This document shows positions 25,563 to 34,380 of a stretch of DNA of 64,000 nt, piece by piece (position 1 is the first letter of the stretch; the number at the start of each line of letters is the position of its first letter). The notes under the pieces were generated by a model. The model ran no database searches. It was not told the DNA's origin and saw nothing but the letters and a program-made list of their open reading frames with translations. This DNA is from Planctomycetota bacterium (GTDB lineage: Bacteria; Planctomycetota; UBA1135; GCA-002686595): assembly GCA_020638835.1 (NCBI GenBank), contig JACKHV010000002.1:1-64000 (forward strand), given 5' to 3'. The translations under genes were made by a program, and so were the position numbers.

Positions 25563-26206
25563 GCCTCTCGCGCATTCCGAAGGAACTGCACGCGTACGTC
25601 GGCGAACGTGCCGCGCAGGACGATCCGTTCCTGGTGGAGCTGAAGCAGGCGGCGATGACGGCCGGGATTCCGCAGATCTCGATCGGTGCGTACCAGAGCG
25701 CGGTGATGGCCACGCTGCTGAAGCTGATCGGCGCGCGGGATGTCGTCGAGGTCGGCACGCTGGGCGGCTACTCGGCGATCGGCATGGCGCGCGCGCTGCC
25801 GGATGGCGGACGAGTGCGCACGATCGAACTCGATCCGAAGCACGCGGACTTCGCCGAGGCGTGGATCGCGAAGAGCGACGTGGCGAACCGCGTGACCGTG
25901 CTGCGCGGCGCGGGGAAGGACGTCCTGCCGACGATCGCGGATCGCTCGGCGGACGCGATGTTCCTCGACGCGGACAAGCAGGGGTACTCGGCCTACGTGG
26001 AGCACGCCACGCGCATCCTGCGGCCGGGCGGGCTGCTGATGGTGGACAACGCGTTCGCGTTCAATCACCTGCTCGACGAGTCGGTGCAGGAACCGGACGT
26101 GCTGGCGATTCGCGCGTTGAACGACGGGCTGGCGCGGCACCCGAGGTTCGAGGGGGCGTTGTTGCCGGTGGGCGACGGGATGTGGATGGCGCGGTTGCGG
26201 GCGTGA
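25559..26206 (+). CDS. O-methyltransferase (class I SAM-dependent, family 3)
   Basis: A 215-aa protein resembling bacterial caffeoyl-CoA-type or catechol-like O-methyltransferases. Motifs are VVEVGTLGGYSAIGMARALP (SAM binding), TIELDPKHADFAE, the metal-binding LDADKQGYSAYVEHA and LLMVDNAFAF. The start overlaps the osmC stop. The true substrate is unknown. It ends before a hairpin at 26224-26261 and is convergent with the small secreted genes. Confidence 0.88.
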   Translation: MSLSRIPKELHAYVGERAAQDDPFLVELKQAAMTAGIPQISIGAYQSAVMATLLKLIGARDVVEVGTLGGYSAIGMARALPDGGRVRTIELDPKHADFAEAWIAKSDVANRVTVLRGAGKDVLPTIADRSADAMFLDADKQGYSAYVEHATRILRPGGLLMVDNAFAFNHLLDESVQEPDVLAIRALNDGLARHPRFEGALLPVGDGMWMARLRA

Positions 26207-26223
26207 GCGGCCGCGAAGACGAC

Positions 26224-26261
26224 GCGTACGGCCCGTCGTGAGATTGCGACGAGCCGTACGC
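26224..26261. terminator. Hairpin after the O-methyltransferase
   Basis: GCGTACGGCCCGTCG pairs with CGACGAGCCGTACGC with one mismatch and an 8-nt loop. It lies between convergent genes and is the likely terminator for both. Confidence 0.55.
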
Positions 26262-26272
26262 AGCTCTGTCCG

Positions 26273-26791
26273 TCAGTTGGTTCGGACGATGTCGATCACG
26301 ATCTCGTCGCGACTCACCTCGCCCCAACTCGTGTCGACCGCCGGTGAAATCGCAATCACGTACTCGTGAACCGATGCGTTCGGGAAGTTGCTTGCGCTCA
26401 CCTCGTCGAGCGTCGGATCCACCAATCCGAGCTCGAGCTGAATGCTATCGAAAGAGGCTTCGGGGAGAACTCTCTGGCTCGTCGATCTGGCCAGGAGGCG
26501 CCCGCCTTGACCCGTGAATGCGCAGAAGAAGGAGACGCATCGAACGGAGCTACCAGTCTCCGGATCGACGAGCTGCTTGCTTATGGAGACGCTCGGGCGT
26601 GCACGTACTCCGTCTCCAAGGAGGATCGAGCCGTCTCCGGTGAGTCGTCCGGGGGTGGACTCCGACGCGGGTACGGAGGGCGTCGGGGAACCCTGCGAGG
26701 TCTGACGCGTGGTGAGGATCGCCGCGAACACCGTTGATCCGATCAGAAGTGCACTGAGCGTAGTTGCGATCGTGTATCTGTGACTCTTCAT
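26273..26791 (-). CDS. Secreted/membrane-anchored protein, unknown function
   Basis: A 172-aa product starting at the ATG at 26791, with a weak CGGAG upstream. Residues ~7-26 (TIATTLSALLIGSTVFAAIL) are a signal peptide or anchor. The rest includes a Pro/Ser/Thr linker and a beta-rich domain with two cysteines (VRCVSFFCAF) likely to form a disulfide. Codon use is less GC3-rich than in flanking core genes, pointing to acquired DNA. It lies 34 nt downstream of a small lipoprotein gene on the same strand, forming a two-gene unit. No family recognised. Confidence 0.6.
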   Translation of the reverse strand: MKSHRYTIATTLSALLIGSTVFAAILTTRQTSQGSPTPSVPASESTPGRLTGDGSILLGDGVRARPSVSISKQLVDPETGSSVRCVSFFCAFTGQGGRLLARSTSQRVLPEASFDSIQLELGLVDPTLDEVSASNFPNASVHEYVIAISPAVDTSWGEVSRDEIVIDIVRTN

Positions 26792-26825
26792 GTTCAGGCT
26801 CCGGGACGGACGCTTCTGCTTCGAA

Positions 26826-27137
26826 CTAGATGCAGTGAACGCAGACATCGCTGCAGCTCTGTACATCTGCCCACGTCTTGGGCTCACATGGATGGACGCT
26901 GATTCCGTACGCGCTAGCCGGAGAAGAGACATCTCCTTTCCGATCAGCCCACGCTTCGTCTTGGTCCTTCCATTGAAAGTGGATCTGAGCAGTTCCCTCG
27001 GGATCCAAGTGGCAGACTTCGAACTTCGTTTCGGGGCACGCTGGATCGTAGCACCAGCCGGTGCAGGCCAATGCGAGGGTTCCCAAGAGCGCTATGGCCA
27101 ATCCGCTTGATGTGACCAGTCGAATGTAGTGACCCAC
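26826..27137 (-). CDS. Small cysteine-rich lipoprotein, unknown function
   Basis: A 103-aa product. I prefer the GTG at 27137, which has GAGGAG close upstream; an ATG at 27158 adds seven acidic residues. Residues ~8-25 form a lipoprotein signal peptide ending in LALAC, a consensus lipobox, so the mature protein begins at that Cys. The remaining ~78 residues contain many more cysteines (for example CYDPACPETKFEVCH) in a disulfide-rich layout. Probably anchored in a membrane and facing the periplasm. No homologue recognised. Confidence 0.6.
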   Translation of the reverse strand: MGHYIRLVTSSGLAIALLGTLALACTGWCYDPACPETKFEVCHLDPEGTAQIHFQWKDQDEAWADRKGDVSSPASAYGISVHPCEPKTWADVQSCSDVCVHCI

Positions 27138-27479
27138 GTCTGGCTCCTCCTCGAACAACGGAGCGCCGAGTCGAGCAGTCGAGGACTTTCGATTGCCCTT
27201 CTATTCTGGTGCTCGGCGAAGAGCGCAGAACGTACTCGCTCGGGCGGGGGGGGGGCAAGAGGAATGCGAACGCGGCAGTGGGCTGTCCGCTCCTGACCCT
27301 TTCCAGGGAGTTGGCCAAGCGCAACGGTTTCGACCCTGCGCGTGGCTGCCGCAAACAGGTCTGGGTATCAGGACCATTCCCGAGTGAGCACCCGACCTAA
27401 GCCCTCTTTGCGATTGGACGAGCAGACCGCCTGGAACGCGGACTCGGCTCCGTCGACAGTCGATGACCGACGCTGCTTG
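27138..27479. other. Non-coding stretch upstream of the lipoprotein gene
   Basis: About 340 nt between the lipoprotein gene and the end of hemG. It holds a run of ten G at 27246-27255, which is unusual and slippage-prone. I see no gene, RNA or convincing promoter. It probably contains the promoter of the accessory two-gene unit. Confidence 0.6.
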
Positions 27480-28850
27480 TCATTGTTCGCCCGCGCCCGC
27501 CCGCCAACCACTCGCCGCGGCCTTCGCGAAGGCCACACCGTCCAAGTAGTTCCCCGCGAGCTGCAAGCCGGGGCGCTTGGCGTTCGACCTCGCGAGGTCT
27601 TCGCGCACGCGACGCGCGAGGTCGAGGTGCCCGAGCTCGTACTGCGGGATCGCGAGCGGCCAACGCTTCACGTGGCGGAAGGTCGGCGGCGCGGGGAGGT
27701 GCAGGAGGCGTGCGAGTTCGGACTCGACGAGGGTGAGGAGCTCGTCGTCCGAGAGCTGCGCGGCCTCGGGGTCGGTGCGGCCGCCGACCATCGCGCGCAT
27801 CAGGATGCTGTCGTTCGGGCCGCGGTGGGCGAAGAGGTTCGTGTCCCACAGGACGCCGAGGCTGCGCAGGCCGCCGCTGCGTTGGATCAGGGCGCCGAAA
27901 CCGCGCGGCGTGAGTTGCGCGGCTTCGGGGCCGTAGCCGAGGGCGACGACGGCGACGTGGGGGACGTGGATCTCGGCGAGGGCTCGAGCGGCGTCGGGGA
28001 GCAGGTCCGTGAGCAGCGTCTTCGCGGTCCAGGCCTCCGTCGCGAGCACGACGCGGTCGGCCCGCAGGGGCTCGCCGGCGCTGCGCACGCGCCAGCACTC
28101 GCCGTCGTGCGCGAGCAGGTCGACGGGTGAGGAGGTGCGCACGTCGAACTCGCCGCGCTCGCCGAGCGCGCGCAGGAACGACTGCAAGCCATCGTCGAAC
28201 GAGCAGAGTTCGCCGCCCGGACCCGCGGGACCGCCGCCGGAAGACGTGCGCTTGCGCTTCTTCGAGATCAGCGCGCGGACGAGGGAACCGTACTCGCGCT
28301 CGAGCTCCGCCATCTTGGGGAAGGCCGCGGGCAGCGAGATGCGCTTGGCATCACCGGCGTAGACGCCGAGCACCATCGGGCTGATCAAGCGCTCGGCGGC
28401 TTGGCGACCAAGGCGGCGCGCGGCGAAGTCGAAGGCCGACTCCTCGGTCGGATCGACGCGCTTCGCGATGAAGGGTTCGAGCGTCAGGCGCGCGAGCGCG
28501 AAAGGCGAAAGGATGCCGCTCGCGAAGAACTTCAGCGGGTGCGCCTCGATCTCGCGCAACACGCCGTCGCGCACGAGGAAGCGGCGCGCGGCGGCCTTGT
28601 CGGCGGGTCGCTTCGTCAGGCCCGCGAGCGCGACGAGGCGGTCCATCACGGGCTCGGTGTCGAGGTAGCCCGTCGGCCCTTCCTCGACCAACCAGTCGTC
28701 CTCGCGGTAGGAGCGCGCCTTGCCGCCGAGCTGGTCGTCGGCCTCGAGCAGCAGGATCTCGAGCTCGGATGCGGGCTTGGCCGCGCGCGCGGCGTGGGCC
28801 GCGGCGAGTCCCGCGATGCCACCTCCGACGACGACCAGCCGCTCGCGCAT
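27480..28850 (-). CDS. hemG: Protoporphyrinogen oxidase (FAD-dependent, HemY/PgoX type)
   Basis: A 456-aa flavoprotein that oxidises protoporphyrinogen IX to protoporphyrin IX. The N-terminal FAD motif RLVVVGGGIAGLAAAHAA, the following LLLEADDQLGGKARSY and the family stretch LISPMVLGVYAGDAKRISL are clear, as is the C-terminal GLQLAGNYLDGVAFAKAAAS. It is the oxygen-dependent form, although the previous step uses the anaerobic-type HemN. A Coprogen oxidase (CgoX) role cannot be excluded from sequence alone. Last gene of the heme cluster; its start overlaps the hemN stop by 1 nt. Confidence 0.92.
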   Translation of the reverse strand: MRERLVVVGGGIAGLAAAHAARAAKPASELEILLLEADDQLGGKARSYREDDWLVEEGPTGYLDTEPVMDRLVALAGLTKRPADKAAARRFLVRDGVLREIEAHPLKFFASGILSPFALARLTLEPFIAKRVDPTEESAFDFAARRLGRQAAERLISPMVLGVYAGDAKRISLPAAFPKMAELEREYGSLVRALISKKRKRTSSGGGPAGPGGELCSFDDGLQSFLRALGERGEFDVRTSSPVDLLAHDGECWRVRSAGEPLRADRVVLATEAWTAKTLLTDLLPDAARALAEIHVPHVAVVALGYGPEAAQLTPRGFGALIQRSGGLRSLGVLWDTNLFAHRGPNDSILMRAMVGGRTDPEAAQLSDDELLTLVESELARLLHLPAPPTFRHVKRWPLAIPQYELGHLDLARRVREDLARSNAKRPGLQLAGNYLDGVAFAKAAASGWRAGAGEQ

Positions 28851-30253
28851 CAGACCGTCTGCGAGAAGACCGGCTTGTCGCCGCCCGAGTGCTTCTCACG
28901 CCAGTAGCGGTCGAAGCACATCGCGAGGTTGCGGATGAACAGCTCGCCCTGCGGCGTCGCTTCGATCAGCTCGTCCGAGATCTTGACCATGCCGTTCGCT
29001 TCGTGTTCGGCGAGCGCCTCGAGGTCCTCCGCGAAGGCCTTCGCGAAGTCGATGCCGTACTTGGCCTCGACGCGCGCCGTCTCGACGCGGAAGTTGCACA
29101 TCAGGTCGTGGATCACGTCGCGGCGCAGCACGTCGTCGGCGTTGCACACCACGCCGCGCTCGACGGACAAGCGGCCCGCCTCGATCGCTTCGCGGTAGGT
29201 GGAGAGCTTCTTCGCGTTCTGCACGTACGCGTCGCGCACATCGCCGATCGCGCTGATGCCCAGGCCGAGCACGTCCGGCGCGGGGATCACGGCGTAGCCC
29301 TGGAAGTTGCGGCGCAGCGTTCCGCCGCGCTTCGCCTTCGACAGCTCGTCGTCGGGCTTGGCGAAGTGATCCATGCCGATCGGCTCGTAGCCGGCGGCGA
29401 GGAAGCGCTCGCGCGCGATCGCGAAGAGCGCGAACTTGTCTTCGCGTCCGGGGAAGTCCTCGTCCGCGAGCTTGTTCATGTGCGCGCGGATCCACGGCAC
29501 GTAGGCGAAGGAGTAGACCGCCGAGCGGTCCGCGCCCATGCGGATCACTTCGTCGACCGTGCGCTCGAACGACTCCTCGCGCTGCAAGGGCAGTCCGTAG
29601 ATCAGGTCGATGTTGATGCCGCGGAAGCCCTTGGATCTCGCGTGCTTCACGAGCAGCTCGGTCTGCTCGACGCTCTGGACGCGCTCGATCGCCTCTTGCA
29701 CCTCGGGCGTGAAGTCCTGCACGCCGAGGGAGATGCGGTTGAAGCCGTGCGCGTGCAGGGCGTCGATGTGCTCGATCGTCGTGACGCGCGGGTCGACCTC
29801 GACCGCGAGCTCGGCGTCGTCCGTCGCCTCGAAGTGCTCGAAGAAGCGCGTCAGCAGGTGGTCGAGCTGCTCCGGGCTCTGGTAGGTCGGCGTTCCGCCG
29901 CCGAGGTGCAGCTGCGAGACCTTGCGACGCTCCGGCAGGCGATCGGCGAGCAACTCGATCTCGCGCTCGAGCAGCCCCATGTACGGGCTGGCCTTCGACT
30001 TGTCGGGCGAGATGATCACGTGGCAGCCGCAGAACAAGCAGCGGTGCTCACAGAACGGCAGGTGCATGTAGACCGACAGCGGATCGGTGCTCGCGGCGTT
30101 CGCCAGCTTCAGCCGTTCCTCGTAAGTCTCGGTCGTGACGTCGCCTGCGAACTCGACGGCCGTGGGGTAGCTGGTGTAGCGCGGCCCCGGGCGGTCGTAC
30201 TTGGCGAGCAGCGCTGCGGTGTCCGCGCGCTTGGCGGGTCGTGAATGAGTCAT
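28850..30253 (-). CDS. hemN: Oxygen-independent coproporphyrinogen III oxidase
   Basis: A 467-aa radical SAM enzyme that converts coproporphyrinogen III to protoporphyrinogen IX. The 4Fe-4S motif C68-x3-C72-x2-C75 (PFCEHRCLFCGC) with the HemN-typical extra Cys (CGCH) is present; the N-terminal RYTSYPTAVEF and the LGGGTPTY stretch are family signatures, and GVQDFTPEVQ is conserved. Length matches E. coli HemN. It overlaps hemE by 4 nt and hemG by 1 nt, so is tightly coupled in the operon. Confidence 0.96.
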   Translation of the reverse strand: MTHSRPAKRADTAALLAKYDRPGPRYTSYPTAVEFAGDVTTETYEERLKLANAASTDPLSVYMHLPFCEHRCLFCGCHVIISPDKSKASPYMGLLEREIELLADRLPERRKVSQLHLGGGTPTYQSPEQLDHLLTRFFEHFEATDDAELAVEVDPRVTTIEHIDALHAHGFNRISLGVQDFTPEVQEAIERVQSVEQTELLVKHARSKGFRGINIDLIYGLPLQREESFERTVDEVIRMGADRSAVYSFAYVPWIRAHMNKLADEDFPGREDKFALFAIARERFLAAGYEPIGMDHFAKPDDELSKAKRGGTLRRNFQGYAVIPAPDVLGLGISAIGDVRDAYVQNAKKLSTYREAIEAGRLSVERGVVCNADDVLRRDVIHDLMCNFRVETARVEAKYGIDFAKAFAEDLEALAEHEANGMVKISDELIEATPQGELFIRNLAMCFDRYWREKHSGGDKPVFSQTV

Positions 30254-31272
30254 GCGACGAGCTCCTCGGCGTGCACGGCGTCGATCACCGCTTGCACGCT
30301 CTCCATCGGCGTCTCCGGCTGGATGCCGTGCCCGAGGTTGACGATGTGGCGCTGCGGAGGCATCGCCGCCAGCAGTTCTTCGGTCGCGCGGCGCGCCGGT
30401 TCCGGCCCGGCGAGCAGCGCGGCGGGATCCAGGTTGCCCTGCAGCACCTTGTCCGGTCCGAGCTGCTTGCGCAGGCCGGGCAGGTCGCAGCGCCAGCAGA
30501 GCGCGAGCGCGTCAGCGGGGAGCTTCGCGAGGTCCTCCGCCATGTGCGGCGCACCGTTCGCGAACATCACGGTCGGGACGCCCGCGCCGCGGACTTCTTG
30601 CAGCAGTCGCTCGACGTGCGGCTTGACGTGCGCGCGCCAGGTGTCGAGCGACAGGATGCCGCCCCAGGACTCGAAGACCTGCACGGCGTCCGCGCCGGCC
30701 TTGTGTTGTTCGATCAGGTAGCGCGCGGACATCTGCGCCAGCTTCTCCATCAAGCGGCCGAAGGCGACCGGATCCTCGAACAGCAGCGCGCGCAGCAGCG
30801 CGAAGTCCTTGCCGCCCCTTCCCTGCACGAGGTAGGCCGCGATCGAGAAGGGCGATCCCGCGAAACCCACGAGGTTCGCGCGGCCGGCGAGGCGGTCCTT
30901 CACGAGGCTCAGGGTGGCGGGGACCTCCGGCGCGATCTCCGGCCCCTCGGGCACGCGCAGCGCGCGGATCGCGGCGGCATCGCGGATCGGCTTGTCGATC
31001 ACCGGACCCGGGTCGAAGCGCACGTCGACGCCGAGCGCGGAGACCGGGCTCATCAGGTCGGCGAAGACGATCGCCGCGTCGAGGGCGTAGCGCTCGATCG
31101 GCATCAGCGTGACTTGCGCCGAGAGTTCGGGCGAAGCGCACAGCTCCTCGAAGCTGTGTTCCTTGCGCAGCGCGCGGTACTCGGGCAAGTAACGGCCGGC
31201 TTGGCGCATGATCCAGAGCGGACGTCGCTCGGTCGTCTCGCCGCGCAGCGTGCGGAGGTAGAGGTCGTTCAT
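30250..31272 (-). CDS. hemE: Uroporphyrinogen decarboxylase
   Basis: A 340-aa TIM-barrel enzyme that converts uroporphyrinogen III to coproporphyrinogen III. The signature RRPLWIMRQAGRYLPEYR at residues ~17-34 is the family's active-site stretch; later blocks such as FVGFAGSPF-like VGFAGSPFSIAAYLVQG and NLGHGIQPETPME are typical. It starts 7 nt after the response-regulator stop, so the two-component genes and heme genes are one unit. It overlaps hemN by 4 nt. Confidence 0.97.
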   Translation of the reverse strand: MNDLYLRTLRGETTERRPLWIMRQAGRYLPEYRALRKEHSFEELCASPELSAQVTLMPIERYALDAAIVFADLMSPVSALGVDVRFDPGPVIDKPIRDAAAIRALRVPEGPEIAPEVPATLSLVKDRLAGRANLVGFAGSPFSIAAYLVQGRGGKDFALLRALLFEDPVAFGRLMEKLAQMSARYLIEQHKAGADAVQVFESWGGILSLDTWRAHVKPHVERLLQEVRGAGVPTVMFANGAPHMAEDLAKLPADALALCWRCDLPGLRKQLGPDKVLQGNLDPAALLAGPEPARRATEELLAAMPPQRHIVNLGHGIQPETPMESVQAVIDAVHAEELVA

Positions 31273-31279
31273 CGGTCAC

Positions 31280-31999
31280 TCACTGTTCGGCCGTGCGCGT
31301 GAATCGGTAGCCGACGCCGCGCACGGTGTGGAAGTGTCGGGGTTGTTCGGGGTCGCGCTCGAAGCGCTTCCGGAGACGCACGATGAAGTTGTCGATCGTG
31401 CGGGTGGAGGGATAGACGTCGTAGCCCCAGACGCGCTCGAGGATCTCCTCACGGCTGGCGATCTCGCCCTCGCGCTCGACGAGGAACTTGAGGATCATCG
31501 CTTCCTTGTGCGTCAGCGCTTCCTCGCGGCCGTCGCGGCTGTGTCCGATGTAGGTGCGGAAGTCGACGCGGTTGCCGTCGAACTCGACGACGTCTTCCGC
31601 GGGACGCGACTCGGGGTCGTACCAACGCTTGCGTCGCACGATGGCGGCGACGCGCAGCAGCAGTTCTTCGAGCGCGAAGGGCTTCGCCAGGTAGTCGTCG
31701 CCGCCGGCTTCGAGCCCGCGGATGCGGTCGTCGAGCGCGCTGCGCGCGGTGAGGAACAGGATCGGCACCTGGTTACCGGCGTCGCGCAGGCGCTTGCAGA
31801 CGGCGAGTCCGTCGAGCACGGGCATCATCACGTCGAGCACGACGAGGTCGACTTCCGACTCGGCGAGCTTGCTCAGCGCTTGCCCGCCGTCGAAGGCGAC
31901 CTGTACGGCGTAACCCTCCGCCTCGAGGTTCTCGGCGATGCCGAGCGCCAGGTGTTCTTCATCGTCGACGACGAGCACGCGTCCAAAGCTACCGTTCAC
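31280..31999 (-). CDS. OmpR/PhoB-family response regulator
   Basis: A 239-aa regulator. The receiver domain (residues ~7-120) has the acidic pocket D12-D13, phospho-acceptor D56 in VVLDVMMPVLDG and the conserved Lys in DDYLAKPF. Residues ~140-238 are a winged-helix DNA-binding domain (ILERVWGYDVYPSTRTIDNF, VRGVGYRF). The GTG at 31999 overlaps the kinase stop (GTGA). It sits between the kinase and hemE inside the heme operon, so heme synthesis or heme-related genes are its most likely targets; this is inferred from position. Confidence 0.95.
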   Translation of the reverse strand: MNGSFGRVLVVDDEEHLALGIAENLEAEGYAVQVAFDGGQALSKLAESEVDLVVLDVMMPVLDGLAVCKRLRDAGNQVPILFLTARSALDDRIRGLEAGGDDYLAKPFALEELLLRVAAIVRRKRWYDPESRPAEDVVEFDGNRVDFRTYIGHSRDGREEALTHKEAMILKFLVEREGEIASREEILERVWGYDVYPSTRTIDNFIVRLRKRFERDPEQPRHFHTVRGVGYRFTRTAEQ

Positions 32000-33090
32000 G
32001 CGGCTTGCTCCTCCGTCGCGGGCCACCACACGCGGAAGGTCGCGCCGCGTCCGGGTCCGTCGCTGGCTGCACGCACGCGACCGCCGTGTTCCTCGACGAA
32101 CTTCTTCACGATGTACAGACCGAGGCCCGTGCCGGCGGTGCGGCGGCGCATCTCGTCGCCGGGGCGGTAGAACTTGTCGAACAAGCGCGCGGCTTCCGCG
32201 GACTCGAAGCCCAGGCCGTCGTCGGCGACTTCGATGCGCCAGTGCGCTCCGTCGCGCGCGGCGGAGAGGTGCACCGTGCCGCCGCCGTTCGCCGCGACGG
32301 ACTTCGACGCGTTGCGCAACAGGTTCTCGATCACGGCTTCCAGCGCGGTGCGATCGGCGCGCACGAGTGCTTCTTCCGGCACCTTCGAGTCGAGGTGCAC
32401 GCCCCGTAGGCTGGCCTGGCACGACACGCGCGCGATGATCCGCGCGGCGGAACGCGCCAGCTCGACGGCGCCGGTGTCGTAGTGACGGCTGCTGTCGTCG
32501 AGGCGCGCGGCGTCGAGGATGTTCGTCACCATGCTCTCGAGGCGTTCGACGTCACCGACCATGCGGCCCGACAAGCGCTCCGCGGTCGCTTCGTCGGGCT
32601 TGCGCCGCGCGAGGGTCTCGGCGGAGAGGCGCAGGCTGGCGAGCGGGCTCTTGAATTCATGGCTGACGGCCGCGACGAAGTTCTCCTCGCGGCGGTGCAG
32701 CGCCTGGCGCTGGCGCAGCGCCGCGGCGATCACGCCGATGCCGCCGACGAGCACGACGAGGAAGAACGAGCCCTCCCAGCCGTACTGGTTCAGGCGGCGA
32801 TTGCGCGCTTTGTGGATGCGCTCGATCTCGGACGGCGACACCACCGCGCGGCCGTCGACGACGGCGAGGTGCGGCCACTGCGCGACCAGCTCCGACTCCG
32901 TCGCGCCTTCGTCCAGCAGCGTCTGCGCCATCTCCGCCTCACGCTCGTAGGAACCGATCAGCTCGTCGCGGACGGCGGCCGTGTAGCGCACCTGGTCCAT
33001 GATCCAGAAGCTGACCTGCGCGAAGCAGGTGACGAGCAGACCGATGAAGCCGATCTGCAGCGCCTTGGCGGTTCCGACGCGGCGGGGCAT
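31996..33090 (-). CDS. Membrane sensor histidine kinase
   Basis: A 364-aa kinase. Two membrane segments at about residues 10-31 and 107-125 enclose a ~75-aa extracytoplasmic sensor domain of no recognised family. The HisKA domain has H144 (VSHEFKSPLASLR), and the HATPase region has the N box (LLRNASKSV), G1 (VADDGLGFE), F box (LFDKFYRP) and G2 (GTGLGLYIVKKF). It starts 12 nt after hemL and overlaps the response regulator by 3 nt. Its placement suggests it senses heme, a porphyrin or an envelope signal tied to heme demand; that is inference. Confidence 0.95.
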   Translation of the reverse strand: MPRRVGTAKALQIGFIGLLVTCFAQVSFWIMDQVRYTAAVRDELIGSYEREAEMAQTLLDEGATESELVAQWPHLAVVDGRAVVSPSEIERIHKARNRRLNQYGWEGSFFLVVLVGGIGVIAAALRQRQALHRREENFVAAVSHEFKSPLASLRLSAETLARRKPDEATAERLSGRMVGDVERLESMVTNILDAARLDDSSRHYDTGAVELARSAARIIARVSCQASLRGVHLDSKVPEEALVRADRTALEAVIENLLRNASKSVAANGGGTVHLSAARDGAHWRIEVADDGLGFESAEAARLFDKFYRPGDEMRRRTAGTGLGLYIVKKFVEEHGGRVRAASDGPGRGATFRVWWPATEEQAA

Positions 33091-33102
33091 GCGCGACTCG
33101 GC

Positions 33103-34380
33103 TCAGCCGAGCGTCTCCTCCAGGGCGATGGAGAGACGGTCGAGGTCGGCCTCGGTGTGCGCGAGCGACAGGAAGCCGACTTCGTAGGCCGAGGGCGCGA
33201 TGCAGATGCCGCGCTCCTGCAGGCCGTGGAAGATCTCGCGGTAGCGGTCCGCCGCCTGGGCATCGATCGCGTCCGCGCGGCGCGGTGCTTCGCCCGCCTG
33301 CAGCGACATCCAGAAGATCGAGCCGCGGCGCACGAAGGTGAATCCGCGCTTCGCGAGCAGCGGGGCGACGCGCGCCTCGAGCCCGGCGCCCAGTTCCTCG
33401 AGGCGCGCGAAGCCGTCGCGCCGCTCGAGCTCGTCGAGCGCCGCGAGTCCCGCCGCCATCGCGACCGGGTTCCCCGACAGCGTGCCCGCCTGGTAGACGG
33501 GCCCGAGCGGCGCCAGCTGTTCCATCAGCTCGCGCTTGCCGCCAAAGGCGCCGACCGGGAGGCCGCCGCCGATCACCTTGCCGAAAGTGGCGAGGTCGGG
33601 CGTGATGCCGAGCACCTCCGCCGCGCCGCCGGGGGCCAGGCGGAAGCCGTTGATCACTTCGTCGAAGATCAACACGGTGCCGTGCTGCGTCGTCAGCTCG
33701 CGCAGGCGCTGGTGGAAGCCGTCGCGCTGGATCAGCAAGCCGTTGTTCGCGGGGAAGGGCTCGACGATCACGCAGGCGATGTCCTTGCCGCGCTCCGCGA
33801 ACAGGCGCTCGAGCTGGTCGAGGTCGTCGAGGTCGCAGACGAGCGTGCGCTCGGCGAAGGCCGCGGGCACGCCGGCGGACGACGGTTGGCCGAGCGTGAC
33901 GAGTCCCGAGCCCGCCGCGACGAGCAAGTGGTCCGCGTGGCCGTGGTAGCAGCCCGCGAACTTGACGATCAGGTCGCGCCCGGTCGCGCCGCGCGCGAGG
34001 CGGATCGCCGACATCGTCGCTTCCGTGCCGGAGGACACGAAGCGCACCTGTTCGAGGCCCGGGTACATCGACGTGACGCGCTCCGCGAGCGCGAGTTCGC
34101 CGGGGCAGGGCGCGCCGAAGGTCGTCCCGCGCGCGGCCGCTTCCGATACGGCCTTCACGACGGCCGGGTGCGAGTGGCCGAGGATCAGCGGGCCCCAAGA
34201 ACCGACGAAGTCGAGGAACACGTTCCCGTCGACGTCGACGACTTCCGCGCCGCGCGCGGACTGCAGCACGAGCGGGGTGCCGCCGACGGATCCGAAGGCG
34301 CGCACGGGCGAGCTCACGCCGCCGGGGATCACGCGCCGAGCGCGTTCGAAGAGCTCTTCCGAGCGGGTGGTGGTGATCAC
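33103..34380 (-). CDS. hemL: Glutamate-1-semialdehyde 2,1-aminomutase
   Basis: A 425-aa PLP enzyme giving 5-aminolevulinate from glutamate-1-semialdehyde. Visible are ELFERARRVIPGGVSSPVRAF, the PLP-contacting FVSSGTEATMSAIRLAR, IFDEVINGFRL (most family members have DEVMTGFR) and ATFGKVIGGGLPVGAFGG with the PLP-binding Lys. The start is a GTG at 34380 overlapping the hemB stop (GTGA). Together with HemA this shows the C5 route to ALA. Confidence 0.97.
   Translation of the reverse strand: MITTTRSEELFERARRVIPGGVSSPVRAFGSVGGTPLVLQSARGAEVVDVDGNVFLDFVGSWGPLILGHSHPAVVKAVSEAAARGTTFGAPCPGELALAERVTSMYPGLEQVRFVSSGTEATMSAIRLARGATGRDLIVKFAGCYHGHADHLLVAAGSGLVTLGQPSSAGVPAAFAERTLVCDLDDLDQLERLFAERGKDIACVIVEPFPANNGLLIQRDGFHQRLRELTTQHGTVLIFDEVINGFRLAPGGAAEVLGITPDLATFGKVIGGGLPVGAFGGKRELMEQLAPLGPVYQAGTLSGNPVAMAAGLAALDELERRDGFARLEELGAGLEARVAPLLAKRGFTFVRRGSIFWMSLQAGEAPRRADAIDAQAADRYREIFHGLQERGICIAPSAYEVGFLSLAHTEADLDRLSIALEETLG

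Noticed and set aside
27246..27255. Run of ten G as a phase-variable switch
   Set aside because: It lies in a non-coding stretch and not in a gene; only an effect on a promoter could matter, and none is evident.
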